64,000 nucleotides of DNA, taken from positions 456,439,004 to 456,503,003 of the forward strand of contig NC_085137.1 in assembly GCF_035046485.1 (NCBI RefSeq). Direction: 5' to 3'. Numbering within the stretch: the first letter of the stretch is position 1; each line of letters opens with the position of its first letter. Positions 1 to 10,029 of the stretch are shown here, one piece after another. The notes below the pieces were generated by a model. It had not been told where the DNA came from, did not search any database, and saw only the letters and a program-made list of their open reading frames with translations. The translations under genes and the position numbers were made by a program. The DNA comes from Aedes albopictus (lineage: Eukaryota; Arthropoda; Insecta; Diptera; Culicidae).

Positions 1-2749
1 GGGAGGAACCGACTTCCCTCAGAATGTCCCCCAATATCACCTAAAATTACCGAACACTTATTGGGAGGAACCGACTTCCCTCAGAATGCTGAAATTACCG
101 AACACTTATTGGGAGGAACCGACTTCCCTCAGAATGCCTTCCAATATCACCTAAAATTACCGAACACTTATTGGGAGGACCCAACTTCCCTAAGAATGTC
201 TCCCAATATCACCTAAAATTACCGAACACTTATTGGGAGGACCCAACTTCCCCAAGAATGTCCCCCAATATCACTTAAAATTACCGAACAATTATTGGGA
301 GGAACCAACTTTCCTCAGAATGCCTCCCAATAACACCTAAAATTACCGAACACTTATTGGGAGGACCCAACTTCCCCAAGAATGTCCCCCAATATCACTT
401 AAAATTACCGAACAATTATTGGGAGGAACCAACTTTCCTCAGAATGCCTCCCAATAACACCTAAAATTACCGAACACTTATTGGGAGGACCCAACTTCCC
501 CAAGAATGTCCCCCAATATCACTTAAAATTACCGAACAATTATTGGGAGGAACCAACTTTCCTCAGAATGCCTCCCAATAACACCTAAAATTACCGAACA
601 CTTATTGGGAGGACCCAACTTCCCTAAGAATGTCTCCCAATATCACCTAAAATTACCGAACACTTATTGGGAGGAACCGACTTCCCTCAGAATGCCTTCC
701 AATATCACCTAAAATTACCGAACACTTATTGGGAGGACCCAACTTCCCTAAGAATGTCTCCCAATATCACCTAAAATTACCGAACACTTATTGGGAGGAC
801 CCAACTTCCCCAAGAATGTCCCCCAATATCACTTAAAATTACCGAACAATTATTGGGAGGAACCAACTTTCCTCAGAATGCCTCCCAATAACACCTAAAA
901 TTACCGAACACTTATTGGGAGGACCCAACTTCCCCAAGAATGTCCCCCAATATCACTTAAAATTACCGAACAATTATTGGGAGGAACCAACTTTCCTCAG
1001 AATGCCTCCCAATAACACCTAAAATTACCGAACACTTATTGGGAGGACCCAACTTCCCCAAGAATGTCCCCCAATATCACTTAAAATTACCGAACAATTA
1101 TTGGGAGGAACCAACTTTCCTCAGAATGCCTCCCAATAACACCTAAAATTACCGAACACTTATTGGGAGGACCCAACTTCCCTAAGAATGTCTCCCAATA
1201 TCACCTAAAATTACCGAACACTTATTGGGAGGAACCGACTTCCCTCAGAATGCCTTCCAATATCACCTAAAATTACCGAACACTTATTGGGAGGACCCAA
1301 CTTCCCTAAGAATGTCTCCCAATATCACCTAAAATTACCGAACACTTATTGGGAGGACCCAACTTCCCCAAGAATGTCCCCCAATATCACTTAAAATTAC
1401 CGAACAATTATTGGGAGGAACCAACTTTCCTCAGAATGCCTCCCAATAACACCTAAAATTACCGAACACTTATTGGGAGGACCCAACTTCCCCAAGAATG
1501 TCCCCCAATATCACTTAAAATTACCGAACAATTATTGGGAGGAACCAACTTTCCTCAGAATGCCTCCCAATAACACCTAAAATTACCGAACACTTATTGG
1601 GAGGACCCAACTTCCCTAAGAATGTCTCCCAATATCACCTAAAATTACCGAACACTTATTGGGAGGAACCGACTTCCCTCAGAATGTCCCCCAATATCAC
1701 CTAAAATTACCGAACACTTATTGGGAGGAACCGACTTCCCTCAGAATGCTGAAATTACCGAACACTTATTGGGAGGAACCGACTTCCCTCAGAATGCCTT
1801 CCAATATCACCTAAAATTACCGAACACTTATTGGGAGGACCCAACTTCCCTAAGAATGTCTCCCAATATCACCTAAAATTACCGAACACTTATTGGGAGG
1901 ACCCAACTTCCCCAAGAATGTCCCCCAATATCACTTAAAATTACCGAACAATTATTGGGAGGAACCAACTTTCCTCAGAATGCCTCCCAATAACACCTAA
2001 AATTACCGAACACTTATTGGGAGGACCCAACTTCCCCAAGAATGTCCCCCAATATCACTTAAAATTACCGAACAATTATTGGGAGGAACCAACTTTCCTC
2101 AGAATGCCTCCCAATAACACCTAAAATTACCGAACACTTATTGGGAGGACCCAACTTCCCTAAGAATGTCTCCCAATATCACCTAAAATTACCGACAACT
2201 TATTGGGAGGACCCAACTTCCCCAAGAATGTCCCCCAATATCACTTAAAATTACCGAACAATTATTGGGAGGAACCAACTTTCCTCAGAATGCCTCCCAA
2301 TAACACCTAAAATTACCGAACACTTATTGGGAGGACCCAACTTCCCCAAGAATGTCCCCCAATATCACTTAAAATTACCGAACAATTATTGGGAGGAACC
2401 AACTTTCCTCAGAATGCCTCCCAATAACACCTAAAATTACCGAACACTTATTGGGAGGACCCAACTTCCCTAAGAATGTCTCCCAATATCACCTAAAATT
2501 ACCGAACACTTATTGGGAGGAACCGACTTCCCTCAGAATGCCTTCCAATATCACCTAAAATTACCGAACACTTATTGGGAGGACCCAACTTCCCTAAGAA
2601 TGTCCCCCAATATCACTTAAAATTACCGAACACTTATTTAAAGGACCCAACTTCCCTCACAATGCCCCCAATATCTTCTAAAGTTCTCAGACATTTATTT
2701 AAAAATCCCAACTTCCCGCAATAATCCACCTTAATATCACCCATTCATA
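1..2749. repeat. 62-bp satellite array with higher-order repeat structure
   Basis: About 43 head-to-tail copies of a 62-bp unit beginning GGGAGGA and containing CCGAACACTTATT. Four main variants can be told apart by ACCGACTTCCCTC, CCCAACTTCCCTA, CCCAACTTCCCCA and AACCAACTTTCCTC; the last two alternate in pairs. One 48-bp unit with a 14-bp deletion lies at 63-110 and recurs at 1723-1770. The variant series that starts at 1 starts again at 1661, so the higher-order period is 1660 bp (26 units of 62 plus one of 48). Units are near-identical up to 2638, then decay over about two units to 2749. The array is cut by the window's left edge, so its true size is unknown. Confidence 0.97.
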
Positions 2750-3918
2750 CCTTAAATAGTACAGAACAGACTGTGTACCCGATGGCACGTAATGCCAGAA
2801 AAAAGATTAATCACAGCTTATTTAGCAAATTAGCATACAATAATGTTGTAATTAATTATGGAATTATTTATTGAATTACTTATTTAAAATCAATAAAATA
2901 ATATCTGACTTCGTCAGCATAACCCCACCCCATCTGAATAGCACCGCAGTTTGACTGCGAGTGCAAGGAAACCCAACTCGGCAAAGGAATTTAAACACCA
3001 CGCAGCTCGTCTTGCTCTCGGCGACCAACATTAGTATCGCTACTAGCATATCAATGTTTTAAAAATCTTGCGCGCGTCCTCTCGTTCGCAACCTCCGCAT
3101 TGCTTTGCGCCATAGCGGAAATTCGATGCGCTGCTTTAAACTGTGCGCATTCCCCACATCAACAATAACAGAGGCATGGTCGTGGCTACAAACTTCTCCG
3201 GCTCTCCACCCGAACGACCAACTCGCCCAGATTGGTGCAATGTTTGTTATGCACGACCAAACATAACACCAATCAGGACGAGTTGGTTGGTTGTGTGGCA
3301 ATGTTTGGCTATTCATGTGCGCTGCAATAGTTTCTCTTGCCTGCTGTTGGGAGAGTAAACAGCAAGCACACGAACGGGAAGTGCTGCCAAAGCACGGTTG
3401 AATGAAATCGGGGCGATGTTTTTCGCAATTCGATGAGTTTCTTACCTAACTTTGAATTAATTATTGTGGCCAAACTACAAAAAATTCAATGTTGGTCCCA
3501 AAGAGAGTTTGGTAGAAAACAACATAAACAATCTTTTGTAGAATATCACTTTTCTACTTTACTACGTGTTTTCATTAAATAACAACAAAAATACCTAAAA
3601 AAAGAGCATTTTTTTCGGCTTTTGCCGCAAACTTTCCAAAATTTAGGCATGTTAATCACTTTAGATCGAGTTTTTGTCCAAGAAGCATAACAGCACAATG
3701 GTTCAGGCTTTCAATTCATGCAAAAAGATTGAGATTTTGATCAAAGATAGCTGAGATACAATTTTCTGAAGTTTTGCATGTTAAAAATCATAGAATTTTG
3801 AATAACTCACTTAGCAGTGATTTGCGACCCCATGTTCCTTAGGCACTTTTTCATATCTCATTAAGACCTATCTGCCCTCAAATTATTTAAAGTCCGGAAA
3901 CAAACACCCTGTATATAT
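2750..3918. other. AT-rich non-coding stretch with one imperfect hairpin
   Basis: No convincing coding sequence. The part at 2930-3440 is more GC-rich than its surroundings. An imperfect inverted repeat at about 3213-3295 has arms starting CCAACTCG and ending CGAGTTGG, with ATTGGTG facing CACCAAT, around a short loop. The remainder is AT-rich and unique as far as I can see. Confidence 0.6.
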
Positions 3919-4130
3919 AGGGTCTTGTACCATTTGGGCAGGTGTACCTATTTTGGGCACTTGTCGCTATAACTAAGTCAATTTCAAACGGATTGATTTG
4001 AATTTTTGTATAGAGATAGGCACGCACAGTATCTTAATTAAAAAAACTCAAATCAATCGGTTTGAAATTGACTTAGTTATAGCGACAAGTGCCCAAAATA
4101 GGTACACCTGCCCAAATGGTACAAGACCCT
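3919..4130. mobile_element. Foldback MITE-like element, GGGTCTTGTACC termini
   Basis: Two arms of about 85 bp (3919-4004 and 4048-4130) are near-perfect reverse complements. They start GGGTCTTGTACCATTTGG and run to the shared core TCAATTTCAAACGGATTGA (CCGATTGA in the right arm). The loop is about 45 bp. There is no coding capacity. A TA target duplication is possible on the left but not clear on the right, so the superfamily is left open. Confidence 0.85.
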
Positions 4131-4137
4131 GTAGTGT

Positions 4138-4703
4138 AGGAAAAATACGTTAAAGGGGCTAAAATGTAAAGAGTACTATAAACTATGCAAATATATTAGT
4201 TTTTTCACGTTTTCATGGTCTCGGGACCAAAGAGGTACCCTGGTTATATATTTTTATCAGAAAATTTTGGAAATTTGACGTAACATATCAAAAAATCAGA
4301 AATGTATGTTGTTTTGTTTTTGAGATATGATTTTTTGAATACTGAGAGTCATATATTTTAGTACTAGCTACTCTAAAATTGCTTGAAATTGCAAATTCTC
4401 ATAAAACTATGCATAGTATTGCTTTTTAAAGTGATTCCTGGTGGTTTTGGTATCCATAATATTATAAGGAATCAAAATATAATCAAATTTAAAAAAGTGT
4501 CTTGTATGGGAAAATTTGACCTTTTATTTTCAAAAAATCATACCTCAAAAACTAAACAACATACATCTCTGATTTTTTGATATGTTACGCCAAATTTCCT
4601 GAATTTTCTGATTTTCCCGAGACCATGAAAACGTGAAAAAACTAATATATTTGCATATTTTATAGTACTCTTTACATTTCAGCCCCTTTAACGAATTTTT
4701 CCT
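4138..4703. mobile_element. Foldback element with about 200-bp inverted arms
   Basis: The left arm begins AGGAAAAATACGTTAAAGGGG and the right arm ends CCCCTTTAACGAATTTTTCCT. The arms match through TTTTTTCACGTTTTCATGG and inward through an AACATACAT core, so most of the 566 bp can fold into one hairpin. It lies 7 bp from the preceding foldback element. No transposase coding is present. Confidence 0.85.
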
Positions 4704-5404
4704 GAAAACTACAATTCACCTCTTACTTACCTCTAGTTCTGTGCGCCAATACGTATACGTACCTTTCATAAAGGGTCGACGCGAAGGATCTACATTCTGG
4801 ACGATTACTCGTCATGTCATCCGCTTGATCTGTGGCTATAGGTCAAATGTCTATCGACTTCATTTCTTTATTAAGGCTGCTTCGTCATGCGCCTCTGCTG
4901 CACAGTGTTCGAAATCGATGATTTTGCGATCAAAATTAAATAACTTTTTTTAGGTTGGTTCTAGAGAATTGGCGTGTTCTACAAAGTTTTTCTGCATGCT
5001 AAAAGGCGTCTTTTGATAAAATGTAATAAATGATTAATCCCCCTAGAAGTGAGATAAAAATTTTATTTTTTCGAAATATTTTTTTAGAGGTTTGACGTCT
5101 TCGGCAAAGTTGTAGCCCATGATAAGAGAACAAAAATCGTAGAACATGTCAAAGCTCCATCTCTTACGGTTTTCGAGATATGGAGCGTTTTGTGCGAAGT
5201 ACCCCTAAAACTAGTTTTTTCAGTGTAGCTTCAACAGATAAAATCCTACAGTTTTGTGACCTTCTACAAACTTGTTCAAGACGTCAAAATACACATTTCT
5301 TCCAAAGATATCAAGTCATTATATCCTAAAACAAAAAAGTTATAGGCAAATTTGTCATATTTTAAGGTGTATTTTCACCTTAAGTAACTATTTCCGGCGC
5401 AAAA
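4704..5404. other. Non-coding stretch with a CTTCGGCAAAGTTGTAG motif
   Basis: 4740-4930 is moderately GC-rich and unmatched elsewhere in the window. From about 5085 the sequence carries GTCTTCGGCAAAGTTGTAG, a motif also present near the ends of the long-TIR element at 26377-31164. This suggests a distant relative of that family. No gene is visible. Confidence 0.5.
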
Positions 5405-5568
5405 TGGCGCAGATGGCTCAATCGGTAGTTGAAAGATTAGACTTTTTACTATCACTTGGGGGTGGAAAACCTCGTGGACAATAGTGGGAAAGGTGGTTTA
5501 AGTACATGACAAAAACTAATTATTTTGCCTGTAATACAAGATAAATAAATTAAAAAAAAAATAATTAA
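5405..5568 (+). mobile_element. Possible degenerate tRNA-derived SINE
   Basis: TGGCTCAATCGG at 5414-5425 fits the RNA polymerase III box A consensus. An AT-rich tail (ATAAATAAATT followed by an A run) ends near 5568. A box B cannot be recognised with confidence. The size of about 160 bp is right for a SINE, but this is a weak call. Confidence 0.35.
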
Positions 5569-6073
5569 GAAGCCCACAGTAATTTCTACTGCACTGTGTT
5601 TCTTCCGGCAATATTTTACAACTTTTTTACAAAAACCAGTGAGTATTTATCACTAAATATTAAAACATAAGGACAAAATATTGTTCCCGAGAGTTATAAC
5701 TAAAGCTAGTTCTAAATAAAAGTATTGAATTTCTTCAAACTTATGACAACATATCTATGCCCAAACGAATGACTACCTACCCTCTACCCAATAGTCATAC
5801 AATTGAATGGCTACGGTGGTTAGAATATCAAATGCGTTTTGATAAATACCTTTGCAGTTCTTATTAATGTAGTTGTGATTTTACATTCTTCAATAAATAT
5901 TTTGACGATTTTCTGGTGAAAATAAAGTAGATCTTTTTATATCAAATGATCAATTTGATAAAAAAAAATATGTTCAACTCGATTTTTGTGAAAAGTGCTG
6001 TAAAAAATATGAAAAATACTTCAATCAACTCATGATGCAGACGATGGGACGTCAAAACATGTAATTGGTTAAC
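5569..6073. other. AT-rich non-coding sequence up to an assembly gap
   Basis: No coding sequence, repeat with a partner in this window or RNA gene is visible. The stretch ends at the first N block. Confidence 0.6.
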
Positions 6074-6573
6074 NNNNNNNNNNNNNNNNNNNNNNNNNNN
6101 NNNNNNNNNNNNNNNNNNNNNNNNNNNNNNNNNNNNNNNNNNNNNNNNNNNNNNNNNNNNNNNNNNNNNNNNNNNNNNNNNNNNNNNNNNNNNNNNNNNN
6201 NNNNNNNNNNNNNNNNNNNNNNNNNNNNNNNNNNNNNNNNNNNNNNNNNNNNNNNNNNNNNNNNNNNNNNNNNNNNNNNNNNNNNNNNNNNNNNNNNNNN
6301 NNNNNNNNNNNNNNNNNNNNNNNNNNNNNNNNNNNNNNNNNNNNNNNNNNNNNNNNNNNNNNNNNNNNNNNNNNNNNNNNNNNNNNNNNNNNNNNNNNNN
6401 NNNNNNNNNNNNNNNNNNNNNNNNNNNNNNNNNNNNNNNNNNNNNNNNNNNNNNNNNNNNNNNNNNNNNNNNNNNNNNNNNNNNNNNNNNNNNNNNNNNN
6501 NNNNNNNNNNNNNNNNNNNNNNNNNNNNNNNNNNNNNNNNNNNNNNNNNNNNNNNNNNNNNNNNNNNNNNNNN
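6074..6573. other. Assembly gap (500 N)
   Basis: Exactly 500 undetermined bases, a conventional placeholder length. Reading frames that appear to run through it carry no information. Confidence 0.99.
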
Positions 6574-6769
6574 TAAGGTCGTCTTCAGTGTCTTGTACTT
6601 GACTCGACTGTAAGTACAAGACACTGAAGACGACCTTACAGTTGAGGTCGAAATACGTATCTGTCAAAGGATGCAAATTCTTAGTGGAATTCAAAGGAAC
6701 CGTACTTAACCCGATTTTCTTTTTATTTACAGATATTCCCCTAACAAGCCCAGGTTAATCATCATGTAT
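6574..6769 (+). repeat. Dispersed repeat with perfect hairpin and splice-acceptor-like end
   Basis: The first 65 bp form a perfect 27-bp hairpin (6574-6600 against 6612-6638, 11-nt loop) that abuts the gap. The following sequence, containing GTTGAGGTCGAAATACG, recurs at 12388-12497. The 3' part (TACTTAACCCGATTTTC, then TTTACAG and TATTCC) recurs in inverted orientation at about 11908-12012. CTTAAC at 6705-6710, a T-rich tract and AG at 6731-6732 resemble a branch point and 3' splice site. The family identity is unknown to me. Confidence 0.75.
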
Positions 6770-6931
6770 TAACGAGATTTTTAGCCCTAGGCTAGTTCAT
6801 CTCGGGACCCACGCTTTACTTCCCTTCCGAAGAAAGAACCCACATTTTGCGAGTTTGTTGGGAGTGGGATTCGATCCCAGGTCCTCGGCGTGATAGTCAA
6901 GTGTTCTAACCATCACACCAGGTCCGCTCCA
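6770..6931 (-). mobile_element. Feilai-like tRNA-derived SINE
   Basis: On the minus strand it starts GGAGCGGACCTGGTGTGATG and carries the box B sequence GGGATCGAATCCC (plus coordinates 6866-6878). It ends in the body CCCGAGATGAACTAGCC...AATCTCGTTAATA. This matches what I know of Feilai, a SINE of Aedes transcribed by RNA polymerase III and moved by LINE enzymes in trans. It interrupts the 3' side of the LOA-like LINE remnant. Two more copies lie at 23095-23268 and 27828-27988. Confidence 0.88.
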
Positions 6932-7202
6932 CGATTGGTAGTTGGTTCACATGAAGAGGCACGTTGGCCAGATGAACATCACGGATGTGATGATCCACAA
7001 TGCGTTCTAAGCATTTCAGAAGAAAAGAGGTCAAACTGATAGGTCTGAAACTCTTTGCTTCTTCATACGATGCACGACCTAGTTTCGGAATGAACTTTAC
7101 AGTAATATCCCGCCAAGATTTGGGAATATACCCTGTAGCAAAACTGCAAACAAGTAGTTGTTTCAAAACATGTTTGAAATGATTAAATCCCTTCTGAAGC
7201 AA
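6932..7202 (-). pseudogene. Reverse transcriptase fragment (LOA-like LINE)
   Basis: About 90 residues of the N-terminal (fingers) half of a non-LTR reverse transcriptase. TGYIPKSWRDITVKFIPK, SFRPISLTSFLLKCLERIV and DHHIR correspond to RT motifs 1 and 2 of LOA/R1-group elements. The catalytic YADD box is absent because the sequence ends at the Feilai insertion. The last residues of the open frame (LPIVERTWCDG) come from the SINE junction rather than the LINE. It would have copied element RNA into DNA at the nicked target; in this state it can have no activity. Confidence 0.8.
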
Positions 7203-7627
7203 AATAGGATAAATCCCATCTGCCCCAGGAGATTTGAAAGGAGCAAAACTATTAAGTGCCCATTCAATCGATTCTAAAGTTATGATACTCCGAGCCGAAG
7301 CTTAAGAATCATAACTACAAGAAAAGACATCAGGTCTATCCGAAGATGTAATATCCACACATCCGGGGAAGGTTGTACTGAATAAACATTCCAGAACTTC
7401 CTCATCAGAGGAAGTCAGATCGCCATATTGCAAACGTTCACTCGGAAATCCTTAGATTTCGCAAGGATTTTGTTTAACCGACTGACTTCACTCAAACTAG
7501 AAACATTTGTACAATGGTTTTTCCAACCGCATCGTTCAGCAGACCGGAGAGCTTTCCTGTAGGCCTTGCGAGCCGACCTGAAAGCCTCCGAACCAGCCGA
7601 ACGTCGTCTGTTCCAACTCTTTCTACA

Positions 7628-8555
7628 TTATTTCCTGAGTTTCGCCAGATCAGAGTTCCACCAAGGGGTTCCTCTTGTGATCTTCACAGACCGTAGAGAG
7701 CATGCTTCTTCAAAAGATTCCATGGTGAAGGTCGTTGTAGTATCAACGGCATCATCTAAATCACTTGGAGAGTCAATGGATGGTGAGTATCCATGAAATT
7801 TGGCCGCAACCAAATCAGTAAAAAATCCCAGTTTTTTGAAACGCAGTTTCTTGAAACGCAATGTTTGCGAAGTAATATTTAAATGTTTAAAAAAGATGTA
7901 GCGATGATCAGATAAAGATTCTTCATCTGACACATGCCAATTGGTCAGCTCGTGACTAATTCTGCTAGAGCAAAGCGTTATGTCTAACACTTCCTCTCTA
8001 GCAGATACCATGAAGGTTGGGCTATTGCCTATGTTAAGTAATGCAAGACCTGTACTGCCCATAATCGCATAGTTGACGTAAGCGCCACCGTAGTTTTCAA
8101 CACACTTTTGAAATTTTAACAATGATTATTGAAAAGTTTATGATTTTTTTTACGTTGATATCTAGCTAGTGATTAGATCTTGTGCTCTATTCAATAAAAC
8201 TGGTCACAATTATACACATTTAATAGATATTAGCCTGTGAGTGCTGTCATTGTCAATGGTGGTTACGTCAACTATGCTATTATGGGCAGTGTACTACTTA
8301 AGTACTCCATCAAACTGAAGCCTCTCAAGTTAATGTCTGAGCTGCTCCAGATGATATGGAGAGCATTAGCATCACTGCCAACCCTTAGCGGAAGGCCTTT
8401 CGAAGTACAGTATGCGATGACGTGTTTGAAAGCATACGTAGGGGATGGTTCGTCATGCGGTAATTTAACCGAACAATAGACGTATTTCCTGTTGAGGTTT
8501 CCAACAGGTACATCAATTGTGATAGCACATACATATCTGGTGGTTAGTTCAGAGA
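7628..8555 (-). pseudogene. Endonuclease-domain remnant of LOA-like LINE, split by a MITE
   Basis: Two minus-strand blocks, 8555-8290 and 8054-7628, join across an insertion at the sequence YLSST/GLALL. The upstream block shows VPVGNLNRKYVYCSVKLP and SDANALHIIWSSSDIN, the downstream block EEVLDITLCSSRISHELTN and the SDH motif of AP-type endonucleases. Such domains nick target DNA to prime reverse transcription. The apparent methionine start near 8122 lies inside the MITE and is not real. The first catalytic residues (N-terminal part) are not recognisable. Confidence 0.75.
8055..8289. mobile_element. 235-bp MITE, CTGCCCATAAT termini, 4-bp TSD TGTA
   Basis: Both ends are inverted copies of CTGCCCATAATCGCATAG with TTGACGTAA following. 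TGTA flanks it on both sides (8051-8054 and 8290-8293). Removing the insert and one TGTA restores the reading of the LOA endonuclease across the site, which fixes both boundaries. It encodes nothing. Confidence 0.92.
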
Positions 8556-9392
8556 TGAGTGTTGCGTTGCGTTGTTGACACGCACACAGGCTCGAGGCAT
8601 GACACGCGAGTTTGCCATTTTATGTTATGTACTGAAAGTAGCAAACACCGGGTTCACAAGGTTTCCTTGATAGAAATTCCCCTTCTGCGGCAAAAGCTGC
8701 TCAATTTTTGGTGTGGTTGCCACCGTCAAACGCAAAACGAGAAAATAAAACGTGAAATCGTACCTAAGTGGAGTGAAATTGAAACGTGGAATTTTACGTA
8801 AAGATTCGCTGTCTAGGGCTGAAAATCTCTGTAATAAAGTAATAATGAAAATAATTATTCGATTGTTGATTGTCTTCATCTTTTTGATTTCATCTAATTA
8901 GTGATTGGCAAACGCAAGTTGGAATATCTTTAATTATTGACTATTTTCTATCAGATATGACGGAAATTAGCGCATATGGCGAAGTATTTTTTTACCCTAT
9001 CATAAACTTTGTAGTGTAGACCTCCTCGACAAAACTACACTCATATAACACGTCGTACTAGCGAAATCCCTGGTGCATTAATACCGCGGAAAATTGTCGA
9101 CTAGTCCACACACGAGAAAGTGCACCCCCAGATAGACATCTCTCATGTTTTTTTGCGACGATGATAGATCAACTGCGCGCGCGAGCATTTGACGCCACTG
9201 TGGCGAGCAAAAAAACGAAAGAAAAAAAAACAAAAGTGGCAGCAAATCTCCGAGATAAAAATCTACACGTTTACATGGCACAGCCGAATCTCTCGCAAAA
9301 GATGTCGACGGCTGTAGATTTAACATTTCTTTCTGTTTTTTTTTGGTCTTCTTTTGAGGAGCCGGTAGTCATCAACGCCGCCACATAGCACA
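8556..9392. other. Non-coding stretch
   Basis: No gene recognised. A GGGCTGAAAATCT...AATAAAGT motif at about 8816-8842 has a relative at about 50491-50515. 9060-9390 has short CG-rich patches (GCGCGCGCG at 9175) but no partner in this window. Confidence 0.5.
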
Positions 9393-10029
9393 CGCCGTAT
9401 CAGTGGCGTAGCAAGGGGGGTGCGGAGGGTGCGGTCCGCACCGGGCCCCCGAATTCAGGGGGCCTCCAAATCAGGGAAGGTTTCTTACGCTAGTTTGAAT
9501 AAAGTTCTTTAAATAGCGAAAGTTTTCTATACGTATATGTTCAATACTTTGCAGGTCTGCTGATAGTTATGAAGGGGCCCCTTCGTAATTATCAAGGGTT
9601 TTTGGAATGGGGCACACAGATGGCTTATTTGAAGTCCACTTATTAACAATTGTAGATAACACCCTTTATTCAAGAAGTTTAGTTAATTTACTTTCAACTA
9701 GTTTGATAATTACTCTTTGTACCTACAGGGGCCTCGAAATTACAAGAAAAAATATGTTTGAAATCAAAATTGAATTTCACGAAATTCAGTATCGATATGG
9801 AAGTAAAATCCGTGAGAATTGTGTAAACCTCCCTGATATTCTAACCACAGCTGAAATTCAGGGGCCCCATTTATGAAAATTACATGTTACATGTAATGTT
9901 ACGTCCAAACCGTAATACTAAGAGTTTGTCGATTTTTTGTTGCTCGCTCAGCGTATTCCAAGTATTCCTTGAAGTGTTTCTGTGAGAATTCCTCCGGGCA
10001 AGGTAAATTCACCTTGCCTACGGGGATAT

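Larger units (their letters stand above)
6932..8555 (-). mobile_element. LOA-like non-LTR retrotransposon remnant
   Basis: Read on the minus strand, an apurinic-type endonuclease domain (8555 to about 7628) precedes a linker and the first part of a reverse transcriptase (7202-6932). Endonuclease landmarks are SDANALHIIWSSSDIN, EVLDITL and SLSDHRYIFF; the RT fragment has SFRPISLTSFLLKCLERI. The pattern fits the LOA clade (Lian-type elements of mosquitoes). The 5' end and most of the RT are gone, a Feilai SINE sits at the 3' break, and a 235-bp MITE splits the endonuclease. Several stops and shifts make it dead. Confidence 0.8.

Noticed and set aside
1..2638. CRISPR array
   Set aside because: The repeats are contiguous 62-bp satellite units with no variable spacers, in a eukaryotic context.
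5942..6694. Long open frames on both strands across 6074-6573
   Set aside because: They consist almost entirely of undetermined bases (N) and carry no sequence evidence.
6866..6878. tRNA genes suggested by box A/box B motifs (here, near 23130, 27920, 49165, 59285 and 62620)
   Set aside because: The motifs sit at the heads of dispersed SINEs or SINE-like sequences, and the cloverleaf stems do not pair properly. They are SINE promoters rather than tRNA genes.
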